Origin: Thiomicrospira sp. XS5
Lineage (GTDB): Bacteria; Pseudomonadota; Gammaproteobacteria; Thiomicrospirales; Thiomicrospiraceae
Reading direction: 5' to 3'
Length of the DNA stretch: 64,000 nucleotides
NCBI RefSeq assembly: GCF_001507555.1
Contig: NZ_LQBO01000001.1
Coordinates: 2,294,001-2,358,000, forward strand
The notes under the pieces were generated by a model. It was not told where the DNA came from. It worked only from the letters and a program-made list of their open reading frames with translations, and ran no database searches. Below are positions 9,025 through 18,600 of the stretch, piece by piece; the stretch's first letter is position 1, and each line of letters starts with the position of its first letter. The translations under genes and the position numbers were made by a program.

Positions 9025-9534
9025 TCAAGGCATTTTAATGCCGGTCGGTTCTTTTTCCTGGCCGGGGTGTTCGCGGTCTTCCAGCCGCCAGCGGCGAATC
9101 AGGTTATGAATGTAAATCAACAATACAAAAAACGCCGTGGACACCACGCCCAGAATCAACAAAGTCCAATTCTCCTCCGGCACCGTTTCCAGCAGAATCA
9201 GTTTTCGGATAATCACCACGAATGCGATTTCCAAAAACGTCAATGCATACACGAAACTGTCTTTGATAAACAACGCTTTCACAATCGCCAGAACGATCAG
9301 CGTGAACAACGCATCCGTCAGCAGAATTTTCATCGATGGAAAATTCAATACGCCTTGATGCGATAAAAACTCGAACAACTTGCTCGAAATACTGAACAGG
9401 CACGCGGCCAGATACACAATCATAAAAATCGTCAGAATGATTCGCAACACATTGACGGACTTTTTGAGTTGCTCCTCAAAATCTTCTTGAAAAAAGTGAT
9501 TGGCTTTTTTCAAAAACGCATACAGTGATGACAT
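9025..9534 (-). CDS. PsiE-family membrane protein
   Basis: A 169-residue integral membrane protein of the PsiE (phosphate-starvation-inducible E) family. Four hydrophobic segments are visible at about residues 27-50, 68-88, 92-112 and 120-142, followed by a basic cytoplasmic tail (RRWRLEDREH). The segment AIVKALFIKDSFVYALTFLE is typical of the family. The biochemical function is unknown. No pho box was recognised upstream, so phosphate regulation is not claimed. Confidence 0.75.
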   Translation of the reverse strand: MSSLYAFLKKANHFFQEDFEEQLKKSVNVLRIILTIFMIVYLAACLFSISSKLFEFLSHQGVLNFPSMKILLTDALFTLIVLAIVKALFIKDSFVYALTFLEIAFVVIIRKLILLETVPEENWTLLILGVVSTAFFVLLIYIHNLIRRWRLEDREHPGQEKEPTGIKMP

Positions 9535-9629
9535 CTTTTAAAACACCTTAACACCCGAGAACCGGGCCATAAAACATAGGAAGGAAGAAATTTATTGTAG
9601 CAGATTCACTTCCGTACCAATAACGAAAA

Positions 9630-9645
9630 TCACCAGGCCTGGTGA
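9630..9645. repeat. CCAGGCCTGG iterated palindrome, copy 3 (16-bp palindrome)
   Basis: The decamer at 9633-9642 is extended to the perfect palindrome TCACCAGGCCTGGTGA. It lies in the divergent region between psiE and the Ntn hydrolase, about 115 bases upstream of the latter, with no T-run, so it is not a simple terminator. Confidence 0.9.
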
Positions 9646-9759
9646 AATTAAGTTTTGTACGTATTTTGAACAATCCGTTGAAAAACAGATATGGTAAGAT
9701 GAAATCCACTACTTATTCGTAAACAAGGCAAACCATTCCGTCAAATTAAGGACCTGATA

Positions 9760-10935
9760 ATGACAAAAAAAGCTCATCCGTTAACGCGTATTTTAACCCT
9801 CAGCCTAGCCACAACCGCTTTTGTACTGACGAATACAGCGCAAGCCTGCACTTCATTACTTTATAAAGACGGCAATGGTGCGCCCTACGCCGGCCGCACC
9901 ATGGAATTACCAATGGAGCTGGCGTATCAAGTGAGTTACTTTCCAAAAGGCACCGCTTTCAACTCCAAAATCAAAAACCACCCAGACCTGAACTATCAAT
10001 CAAAATATTCGTTCATTTCCATCACCGTGCCCGACCCAGTGGACAAAACACTCAAAGTTTCCGAAGGCATGAACGACCAAGGCCTGACGTTCAGCCTGCT
10101 CGCCTTTGCCAGCACCAAAGGGCCGGCGGATACGATTAAAAAGACCAAAAGCGTCCTCGCCGCGATTGACCTGGGCGCCTGGACCTTATCGCAATTCAAG
10201 GATGTCGCAGAAGTCAAAACCGCTCTCAAAAAACAACCCGTATTGGTCTCCGCTCTCTTACCGTTAGGCCTCATGAAAACGCCATTTCATTACACCTTGC
10301 ACGATGCCCAAGGCCAATCCGTGGTCATTGAGTTTGCCAACGGTAAACAAACGCTTATCGACAACCCAATCGGCGTCATGACCAATGGCCCAGAGTTCGA
10401 CTGGCACATGACCAACCTAAACAACTACACCTTCTTAAACAACATCGACCAATCCAAAACCACCTTTCACGGCATGGAATTCAACCAACCCGACTCCGGC
10501 ATCGCCACCGCAGGCCTTCCCGCCTCCAACACCTCGGTTGGCCGCTTTGTACGCGCCACCTACTACTCACAATTTGCCGAAAAGGTCGATAACCCCGACA
10601 AAGCCATGACCGTTCTCGCCCACATTATGAACAACTTCGACCGCCCTCGCGGCATCACCATGGACAATCGCTTTAAAGAAGAAATCGCCAATATCACCGC
10701 CCCGGAAGTCGCAGGCCATCCGCTCTACACCTCGGAATACACCTCCTGGACCGCACTGGGCGATTTGCGTAACCTGAAATTTAAAGTCAAACCCTACAGC
10801 CAGCTCAACTACATCAGTTTCGACTTGGCCAAACTGGCTAAAGAGAAACAACCCAAGTCCATTCCGCTGATCCAAATGCCGTTTAATGTGAATGATGTCA
10901 CCGATTGGTTCCGCAAAGCCAGCATTAGAAAATAA
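9760..10935 (+). CDS. Exported linear amide C-N hydrolase (choloylglycine hydrolase family)
   Basis: A 391-residue N-terminal-nucleophile hydrolase of the penicillin V acylase / bile salt hydrolase family. A signal peptide with hydrophobic core SLATTAFVL ends in TAQA, so cleavage leaves Cys30 of CTSLLYKDG as the new N-terminus. In this family the N-terminal Cys is the catalytic nucleophile. Further family residues are visible: Arg in AGRTMELP, Asp in GMNDQGL and Asn in VMTNGPEFDW near residue 210. The physiological amide substrate in a marine autotroph is unknown; N-acyl homoserine lactones are one possibility for this family. A paralogue lies at 19228-20325. Confidence 0.88.
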   Translation: MTKKAHPLTRILTLSLATTAFVLTNTAQACTSLLYKDGNGAPYAGRTMELPMELAYQVSYFPKGTAFNSKIKNHPDLNYQSKYSFISITVPDPVDKTLKVSEGMNDQGLTFSLLAFASTKGPADTIKKTKSVLAAIDLGAWTLSQFKDVAEVKTALKKQPVLVSALLPLGLMKTPFHYTLHDAQGQSVVIEFANGKQTLIDNPIGVMTNGPEFDWHMTNLNNYTFLNNIDQSKTTFHGMEFNQPDSGIATAGLPASNTSVGRFVRATYYSQFAEKVDNPDKAMTVLAHIMNNFDRPRGITMDNRFKEEIANITAPEVAGHPLYTSEYTSWTALGDLRNLKFKVKPYSQLNYISFDLAKLAKEKQPKSIPLIQMPFNVNDVTDWFRKASIRK

Positions 10936-10968
10936 CCACAGCTGTTTATTAAAATTAAGGCAGAATCA

Positions 10969-11664
10969 ATGAAGTTGGATATTGATAAAATTTTAGAAGA
11001 TATTGATGCAAAACATTCTAGACACTATATTCCTTTACATTCATTCCAAAGCTTATACGAAAAAACGGAAAACGCCATTCAAGAACTGGAAAAACTATCA
11101 GTATCTACAGAGACGAAGGATACAATTTTAAAAGCACATGTGATTAATACAGTTACAGCTGTCGAAGTCTATTACAGAACATTAGTCGATTCAGTTTTTA
11201 AGACCTGCAGCCCCAAATCATTCGAAAAAACACTAATTAAACTGCACGACAAAAGCTATAAAATTGATGACTTGATTGTAATGTATAAAAACTCCATTCA
11301 CCCCCTTGAATTAGTCGCATCAAACTTAAACTTTCAGAGTGTCCAAAACATTGATAAATACTTTTCTATTCTGTTACAAAATAAATTTTTTGATGAAATT
11401 AAATCCTTGCGCTACAGAATAAAAGATAAGCCTGAAACAGAAACACAAATTACATTTAAAGAAATAGAAGATCTCAATTACATTTTCAATTTAAGACATC
11501 AGTTAATTCACAATCCAAATTTACAAATTACCATCAATGAAGAGGAATTATTAAACAAAATTGATTCCATTAATGGTGTTGTTATGGCATCGGACCTAGT
11601 TGTAAGACAGTTTGTTTTAACTAATGTAGATCCAGAAATTAAAGACAAGGCAAACACACAATAA
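10969..11664 (+). CDS. HEPN-motif protein, AT-rich (unrecognised family)
   Basis: A 231-residue mostly helical soluble protein. No named family is recognised, but R176-HQLI-H181 in FNLRHQLIHNPN matches the RX4-6H signature of HEPN domains, and it sits in a predicted helix following an acidic helix (FKEIEDLNYI). HEPN proteins are usually RNases in toxin-antitoxin, abortive-infection or CRISPR effectors. The gene is visibly AT-richer than its neighbours and uses many AAA and AAT codons, which suggests horizontal origin. It starts 33 bases after the Ntn hydrolase stop and is followed after 101 bases by a small membrane protein of similar composition. RNase activity is inference. Confidence 0.6.
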   Translation: MKLDIDKILEDIDAKHSRHYIPLHSFQSLYEKTENAIQELEKLSVSTETKDTILKAHVINTVTAVEVYYRTLVDSVFKTCSPKSFEKTLIKLHDKSYKIDDLIVMYKNSIHPLELVASNLNFQSVQNIDKYFSILLQNKFFDEIKSLRYRIKDKPETETQITFKEIEDLNYIFNLRHQLIHNPNLQITINEEELLNKIDSINGVVMASDLVVRQFVLTNVDPEIKDKANTQ

Positions 11665-11765
11665 GTATTACAAAATAGTTTTTATGCCTTTTCAAAAAGT
11701 AAACAAATTTAAATAGAACGCTCAAACCAATTTCACTTGACCTTAGCCAATACGAAAGGAAGACT

Positions 11766-12236
11766 ATGAAATGTAATGAACCTGATTTGACAGATGAACT
11801 TCGTACTCTGAGAGGCGAACATATACAATCTCGCTGGAAACAACTCCATGCCTTATCTAAAGAGACCGGCGAATCGACAATAAAATACCTTTTCACAACC
11901 AATGCTGGTGGAGCCGTAGCTGTTTTAGCCTATTTAGGTTCAGTCTCAGGAAATGGAATACCTGCTTTTTCTGCCAAAATTGCTCTATTTTTTTTCTTTT
12001 GCGGTTTACTATCCGTGGGTATTTATCAAGCGTATATGGTTCATAACCACGAAGGCCTCTTCGTACATTACAAAGGCCTTGTCAAAGACTACTATGGAGA
12101 AAAAATAAGCTGGAATGGTTTACTAGAAGCCGATGAAACAAAAGTTGGGAACTCGAAAATCCCCTATATTCTTGGATATTCTGCCTTTGTTTTCTTCATA
12201 CTAGGTTGTTTTGCTGGAGCTTTCGGAATTTTCTAA
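11766..12236 (+). CDS. Small integral membrane protein paired with the HEPN-motif gene
   Basis: A 156-residue protein with a charged N-terminal helix (TDELRTLRGEHIQSRWKQL) and three hydrophobic segments at about residues 40-60, 70-92 and 130-155. A soluble loop follows the second (HNHEGLFVHYKGLVKDYY). GGAAGA precedes the ATG. Its base composition is AT-rich like the HEPN-motif gene 101 bases upstream, and both lie between core genes, so they look like one inserted cassette. No family is recognised. A membrane partner next to a HEPN protein recalls two-gene defence modules, but this is inference from layout only. Confidence 0.6.
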   Translation: MKCNEPDLTDELRTLRGEHIQSRWKQLHALSKETGESTIKYLFTTNAGGAVAVLAYLGSVSGNGIPAFSAKIALFFFFCGLLSVGIYQAYMVHNHEGLFVHYKGLVKDYYGEKISWNGLLEADETKVGNSKIPYILGYSAFVFFILGCFAGAFGIF

Positions 12237-12254
12237 CACACTAGAACCATTTGG

Positions 12255-13448
12255 TTATCGGTTTAAAGCTTCAGTAGCCATTTTAAACCGCTTGAGCGCC
12301 TCATCCATGGTTTCCGTCGGCACGGCAATATTAATCCGCATAAATCCTTTTCCGACTTCCCCAAAACTTTCACCGTCATTCAGCCCTAGTTGTGCAGTTT
12401 CGGTGAGCCAGCGTTTTAAGTCTTCTTGGCTTTGAAACTTTGTGTCAAAGAGATCGGAAAAATCCAACCACACCAGAAAGGATGCTTCCGGGCGCATGAC
12501 GCGTACGGCGGGCAAACAGTCGGCCAGAGTTTGTTCCAGTCGGTCAATATTATGTTGCAAATGCACCAGCAAGGTATCGCGATAGGCTTTGCCTGCTTCC
12601 GAATAGGCGGCTTGCATGGCTTCTTTGCCGAACAGGTTTAAGTCGTGAATGGAATTGGCACGGCAGACTTTCAGATAAGCCGCTTTCAAAGCTCTGTTAG
12701 CAATAATCGCATAACCGCTTTGCAGGCCGCCGAGATTAAAGGTTTTGCCCGGTGAACTGAGCGTCACCGTATTTTGGGACACCGCTTCCGACAAAGACGC
12801 CATTGGTATGTGTTGCAATGGCGGGAAGGTCATGTCGGCATGGATTTCATCGGACACCACCGTCACGCCGTGTTTCAGGCAAATGTCTGCCAGGCGCTGC
12901 AGTTCTTCCCGCCGCCAAACGCGGCCGGACGGGTTTTGCGGGTTGCAGAACAAAAACAGTTTCACGTCGTTTTCGATAATGGCCGCTTCAAATGCGTCAA
13001 AATCAATTTGATAACGGTTGTCTTGCAACACCAACGGCGCTTCCACCAGACGGCGGCCGTTATTTTCCGGTGCCTGCAAAAACGGCGGGTAAATCGGCGG
13101 TTGCACCAACACCGCATCGCCCGGTTCCGAAAAGGTGGACACCGCCATAAAAAAACCGTTGGCAACATTGTGTGTGAACAGAATGTCCGACGCCTTCACG
13201 TCGTAACCGTATTGCGCCTGCCAATCAATAATCGACTGATACAAACTGTCCGGCATAACGTTATACCCCAGAATCGGGTGTTCCAAACGGCGTTTCAAGG
13301 CGTCCAGAATAAAATCCGGCGTGGGCAAATCCTGATCCGCCACCCACATCGGCAACACCGTTTCCGAGCCGAATAAGCGTTGCCGCAGTTCGTACTTTTC
13401 GGCGTCGGTGCCTAAGCGGGAAATGGCGTGTTCAAAATCTGGAAACAT
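12255..13448 (-). CDS. ovoB: Ovothiol biosynthesis PLP-dependent sulfoxide lyase OvoB (MalY/PatB-like)
   Basis: A fold-type I PLP enzyme of the MalY/PatB beta-C-S-lyase group, 397 residues from ATG 13448. The open frame reaches a TTG at 13487, but the later ATG gives MFPDFEHAI, like MalY-type N-termini. Visible motifs are LPMWVADQD near residue 33, LFCNPQNPSGRVW near 155, VVSDEIHADM near 190 and the PLP lysine in SSPGKTFNLGGLQ near 225. It starts 20 bases after the ovoA stop. In that context it should cleave the histidyl-cysteine sulfoxide made by OvoA to release 5-thiohistidine. Without the neighbour it would only be called an aminotransferase/cystathionine beta-lyase, so the specific name rests on context. 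Confidence 0.85.
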   Translation of the reverse strand: MFPDFEHAISRLGTDAEKYELRQRLFGSETVLPMWVADQDLPTPDFILDALKRRLEHPILGYNVMPDSLYQSIIDWQAQYGYDVKASDILFTHNVANGFFMAVSTFSEPGDAVLVQPPIYPPFLQAPENNGRRLVEAPLVLQDNRYQIDFDAFEAAIIENDVKLFLFCNPQNPSGRVWRREELQRLADICLKHGVTVVSDEIHADMTFPPLQHIPMASLSEAVSQNTVTLSSPGKTFNLGGLQSGYAIIANRALKAAYLKVCRANSIHDLNLFGKEAMQAAYSEAGKAYRDTLLVHLQHNIDRLEQTLADCLPAVRVMRPEASFLVWLDFSDLFDTKFQSQEDLKRWLTETAQLGLNDGESFGEVGKGFMRINIAVPTETMDEALKRFKMATEALNR

Positions 13449-13468
13449 GGCGGCTACTCGGCGACGTC

Positions 13469-15598
13469 TCAGGATTTCTTTTTCCAAAGTGTGACTTCGG
13501 ACAAGGAATGCTGGAACTTGCGTTGCGTCTCGCGAATCACAAACGGCAACTCGAACGGTTCTTGAACCCGCTCGAATTCGGCGTCCAACACAGCGTGCAG
13601 CCCTTCCAGCGTGGTGACGTTTTCACCGCTTTGCGCATCCTTATAACCACCCAGCCAGTGTTCTTTGGCGGTGAACTCTTCCAACCAGGTGTAAGGCGAC
13701 GCCAACAATAGTAAACCACCGTCGTTCATGCGTTCGTGAATCATGCTCAAGAAGCGCTTCGGTTCGTACAAACGGTCAATCAGATTGACGGCCACCACCA
13801 TGTCGTATCCGGTGAAATGCGGTTTCAGGTTGGCGGCGTCCTGTTGCATAAATTCACAGCGTTGCGCTACGTCAGACAACCCCAAGTCGGCCAACGTCTG
13901 CTCTTTGAAATCCATGATTTCACCTTCCGTCGGAATGGTGTAAAGCACATTGCCGGATTCTTTCAATTGGTTGGCGACCTGAATGAAGCGCGCCGAGAAA
14001 TCCAAACCGGTGACCTGCGCGAAATGATGCGCCAGTTCGAAACTGGCACGCCCGACCGAACAACCCACTTCCAGCACGCTCAAATCGTCACGACCGGCTA
14101 AGTCGTTATCGTCGCGCGCCGCTTTAATCGCCAATTCGGCATAAGCCTGCGCAAAATTCGCCACACCGAAATATTCGTCGCCGTAATGGAATTCACAGTA
14201 TTGCGACACCAGATCATCGGTTTCATAAGTGGAGAAATGGGTTTGAACGGTTTCATCCGATTCGATGTAACGGAAACCGGCGTGCTGGAAAAAGTGACGA
14301 CGGAAAGCGTAACGTGAATGGCCGTTGGCTTCGTTACCGGTGGAAATCCAACTGCCGCCTTTAAACAGATTGTGCTGGTTGTCGAACGTCGGCGTGGTGA
14401 AGTCATCGTATAACGGATGCACTTTGAAGCCGTCGTATGGGTAAATCGGCGTTTGCGTCCATTGCCAGACGTTACCGATCACGTCGAAAAAATCGCCGGT
14501 TTCAAAACGATTCACCGGCACCGACGAGGCGTATTGCTGCAAATTGATATTGGCCTCGCCCTGCTTTTCCAACGCGCGGGTATGGTCGCGCAGCCTTAAA
14601 TATTCATCTTCACTCGGCAGGCGAATCGGACGACCAGTCTGATGCCCTTTCCAGTTACAAAAGGCATTCGCTTCCAGGTAATTCACTTCCACCGGCCAAT
14701 CCCACGGCATGGGGATTTCATCGGTCATACAGCGTAAATACCAGGCCTGGTCTTTTTTCACCCAAAAGGTCGGATGTTTGTCCGGCGTGAACTGACGCCA
14801 GCGATTGCCCTCGTCGGTCCAATATTCCGGGTTGTCGTAACCGCCGGCTTCGACAAACTCCAGATATTCATGGTTGGACACTAAAAAAGCCGCGGCTTTA
14901 AAGTCGCTGACATCGGCTTGATGCTGGCCGTATTCATTGTCCCAGCCGTAGGTTTCCGCCGGGTCTTGATGGTCGATGGTGACGCACCCACCGGGGACGT
15001 CGAACAAAATGTTTTCCGGCGCCTGACCGCTGTCCGGGCACACCGGAAACAACGGATGCGGCTTGACCGATTCAATCGGCAATTGGCGAATCAGCACTGA
15101 CGAAGTTTCCAGATGAATGCGCTCATGTTCAATGCCCATCATCACCGGCCACATCGGGCTTTCCCAATCAATCGGCAGGTGAAAATCCACGGAGTCAATC
15201 AACTGATTGACCGCGTCGCGCACTTGCTGACGGTATTCGCGGACCGCATCGACACTCGGCCAGTCGTAATGCGATTCGTCCAAGTCGTCCCAAGACATTT
15301 CATCCACGCCGATGGCGCACATGGATTCGATTTGCGGATTAATGCGCTCCGGCAACAACTTGGCCAGCACCAGTTTATTGGTGAAAAAAGTAGCCGTGTG
15401 CCCGAAATAAAAAATCAGCGGATGGCGCAGTTCACAGGGGCGTTCATAGTAAGCCTCGTCCGACACCAGGGTTTCGAATAAGGTTTCGTAGGCATCGTAA
15501 GTGGCATTGAAATAATGTTTGATTTCGGCGCGTTTGGCTTCAATTTCGCCTTGATTTAAAAACACTGGTTTTGAAATCAAATCGTCTCGGTTTAACAT
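13469..15598 (-). CDS. ovoA: 5-histidylcysteine sulfoxide synthase / 4-mercaptohistidine N-methyltransferase OvoA
   Basis: A 709-residue three-domain enzyme of ovothiol A synthesis. An N-terminal DinB-like domain carries the non-heme iron motif HX3HXE as H158-ERI-H162-L-E164. A formylglycine-generating-enzyme-type domain follows (about residues 200-450; FKGGSWIS and YAFRRHFFQHAGFRYI are visible). The C-terminal SAM methyltransferase has motif I VLEVGCSVGRASFELA near 503 and its acidic and DMVVAVNLIDRL strands after it. The iron domain joins cysteine to the imidazole C5 of histidine as a sulfoxide, and the methyltransferase later methylates the thiohistidine ring nitrogen. The three-domain layout and length separate it from EgtB of ergothioneine synthesis. 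It is the first gene of the operon with ovoB. Confidence 0.93.
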   Translation of the reverse strand: MLNRDDLISKPVFLNQGEIEAKRAEIKHYFNATYDAYETLFETLVSDEAYYERPCELRHPLIFYFGHTATFFTNKLVLAKLLPERINPQIESMCAIGVDEMSWDDLDESHYDWPSVDAVREYRQQVRDAVNQLIDSVDFHLPIDWESPMWPVMMGIEHERIHLETSSVLIRQLPIESVKPHPLFPVCPDSGQAPENILFDVPGGCVTIDHQDPAETYGWDNEYGQHQADVSDFKAAAFLVSNHEYLEFVEAGGYDNPEYWTDEGNRWRQFTPDKHPTFWVKKDQAWYLRCMTDEIPMPWDWPVEVNYLEANAFCNWKGHQTGRPIRLPSEDEYLRLRDHTRALEKQGEANINLQQYASSVPVNRFETGDFFDVIGNVWQWTQTPIYPYDGFKVHPLYDDFTTPTFDNQHNLFKGGSWISTGNEANGHSRYAFRRHFFQHAGFRYIESDETVQTHFSTYETDDLVSQYCEFHYGDEYFGVANFAQAYAELAIKAARDDNDLAGRDDLSVLEVGCSVGRASFELAHHFAQVTGLDFSARFIQVANQLKESGNVLYTIPTEGEIMDFKEQTLADLGLSDVAQRCEFMQQDAANLKPHFTGYDMVVAVNLIDRLYEPKRFLSMIHERMNDGGLLLLASPYTWLEEFTAKEHWLGGYKDAQSGENVTTLEGLHAVLDAEFERVQEPFELPFVIRETQRKFQHSLSEVTLWKKKS
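14741..14750. repeat. CCAGGCCTGG iterated palindrome, copy 4 (inside ovoA)
   Basis: Exact decamer in frame as Gln-Ala-Trp in KKDQAWYLRC of OvoA. Confidence 0.9.
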
Positions 15599-15662
15599 GA
15601 ATACTCCGTGAACAACTGCTTTTTATGGTTTGAACTGACGTTTAAATATAACGGTGTGCGGC

Positions 15663-18600
15663 CTACATTGACAGCATCACCCCGGAATCTGGAACCGATT
15701 CAAAGCTCGGATAACAGGTGGTCAAGCGGCTGGACGAAATCCCCCCTTTCTCGACCAACCAGGTTTTGACCTGAACTTGGCGTTCGCGGGCCAATTGATA
15801 GAGTTTGTCTTCCAACTCGGTTCCCTTCATCCCTTCTTTGACCCAGTAATCGCGGTCGGCTTGATTGTAGAAACCACAGACCTTCAAAGTAATGGATTTT
15901 TTATCTTTCAACAGCTTGGTGATTTTTTTCAAATACTCCGGCATATCCGCGCGCCATTCGTCCAGGCCTGGCTTATATTGCACCGGCTGCAACGTCGTTT
16001 CACCCGCTTTCTTATAAGCGTATTCCGCGGCCAGATAGATCGCGCCGTAAGGTTGAAGTGTCATCGCCAGCATGGCTTTTGAACCGCCTTTCATCGCATT
16101 AAAGAAGGCGACTGAAATCACTTGCGCAATGTTGAAACCGGGGTCGGACAAATCGCCATTGACCGGCACACTCAAATCAATGTTGTTATCACCGTCGCGT
16201 AACAGATTCAGCGCCAGACTCATGGAACCGGCACTGGCCGCTTTTCCGAGGTCGGTTGCAGCCTTATCGACGTCAGAAGCCGCTTTGTCAACGTCATTGC
16301 CGTTGGTTTTCGACGGAACAGGAACGGAATCCTCTTCCATTTCGAACCCGACCAATTTCAAGCGGTTATCGGCGTCTAGAATATCTTTCTTGATTTGAAT
16401 GTCCGATTTCATGTTCAAAGAACCGCTTTGAATGCGATAGCCGAGCGAACGACGAATCAGTGGCGAGAACGCATACAAATCCATGTCCTGAATATTTGCC
16501 TTAATATCGGCATTCACTTTCGGCGAAAACGGTTGGAAGTCGCCTTTTACCGTCACCTTGGTGAATTGGTCAATGGCCGCCTGAATGTCTAAAGGGGTTT
16601 TTTCGTGGGCTTGCGTCGAATCCAAACGCCCCAGGTGCCCGGTTTCAATCCGCATGTCCTGGTGTAATGGCGGCGTAATGCCCGTGGACGTCAAATACAC
16701 ATGACTGTCGCCAGTGATGTCGAACTGCTGTAACTGGAAAGGCGGAGCTTTTTCTTTGGGCACGTTGGCGCTGTCTTGTTTCGCCGCCTTTTGTTCTGAT
16801 TTTTGTTCTGCTTGCGCTTTGTCGGATTTGGGTTGTGGACTCGGTTGTAAAGCGGCCTTCAAAGCCTCAACTTGCCCGAGTTTTGTCTGCTCATCAAAGG
16901 CCAGGGTCACATTCATATCTTGCAACGCCACTTTGCCAATATCCACTGCCTGATTGTTTTTCACACTGACGCGGTCAATTGTCACGCCACCGGTGGAGAA
17001 TAACGGTTCGGTGTAGGTCTGGCTTGACGCTACCTTAAGACCTTTTACATTCAAATCTTTCAAGGACACCGCTTGCGGGGCGGTAAACGCCAAACCGGTT
17101 TTCAGGTTCGCGACATCGGTCACGGTCATCTTCGTACGCGTGTTGTCCAGCTTGACCGACTGCAAAGCGAGCTGCCCGGCCGTTTCCACCTGAGGCGTCT
17201 CCGTGACGGTTAATTGTGTTTGACCTTTCCAATCCAGTGCTTTCAATCCGGCCGTCAAATCCTGATACACCGTCGTCAGTTGTTTCACGTCCAGGCGACC
17301 ATCGGTTTGAACGGTTGGATGCGGCAAAGTGCCCACTTGAATGCCACCCTGCCAGTTCAATCGGCTGACATCGGCTTTAGAGCCGTCTGCATTCACCCCA
17401 ATCGTTGTCAACGCAATGTGGTTGTCGGTTAAGACGATATCGACCGGTGTTTGGTCATTTTTTGATTCGGCGGATTTGACCGTGATTTTGGCCGGTCCTT
17501 TCCAGTCCAAATGTGCTAACTTGGCCTCGGTTTTCGGTTGCGAGAACTGAACCTCTTCCATCGCCAAAGCACTGCTCGGTAACGACACCAAAAGCCCGGA
17601 TTGATTAGACTGGGTAATGTCCAAACCACCCTGCCAATTCAACTGATTCACATCAACGTTTGCTTCGTCCGCCTTGACCGCCACACCCGAGAGTTTGATA
17701 TGGTTATCAGATAACGCCACCTTAATCGGTGTCTCCGCCTTCGCAGGATCGGTGGTTTTTTCGCCCGATTTAATCGTGACCTTCACCGGCCCCGTCCAAT
17801 TCAAACGGCTCAACTTCGCTTCGGTACTCAATTGCTTGAATAAAAATTCGTCTGCCGTCAAATAACTTTTTGGCAGCACAATTTCGATTCCGTTCTTGTC
17901 GGGCTGAGAAACCTGAACTTCGCCTTGCCAGTTCACCTGAGCATTATCCAAAGCTAAATCCTTATCAGCCACAGCAAGATGTTTGAGTTCCATTTCGCCC
18001 TGTGAAGTCACCTTCGGCACGCCATCCTTCACGTCGACTTGACTGTGGTTTTTCCAGTGTACTTCGTCCAACCTAAGGTTCGTGGTTTGGGCATGTACGC
18101 CAATATTCTTTAGACGCCATTCCCCTTGCGCTTGCACAGCGGTGTGCCCTTTGCGGACAAGGGCTCGAATATCGCCATTCCAGTTAATGTGGTTACCGAC
18201 GACGCGTAAGTCTTTTTGTTCAAACGCCAGTTTTTGAAACGACAAGTGCCCTCTTTGATTCACTTTTAGCTCACCGTTCACATTGACCGCATCCAACTTC
18301 ACATCGCCGAAAACCAGACCGGATAACTCTAAAATTTCCGGCGGCAGGTATTTTCGATAGGTCGACAGGTCAAGATTTTTGACGACAATGTCACCGCTTA
18401 AACGCTGTTTTTCTGCAAAGGGCCACATCTGGAATTTCCCTTCCAGATGATTTTGATCTTCTTGAATTACAAAGGTTAATTGCGCCGCATCGTCCGGCTG
18501 CCAGTTGATGGCTTTTTCGAGCAGTACCTTGTCGAATTCGATGTGCTTATCCAGTTCCGGCGTTTTCAGTTCCAAAACGGCTTTATTCAATTCCAACGAT

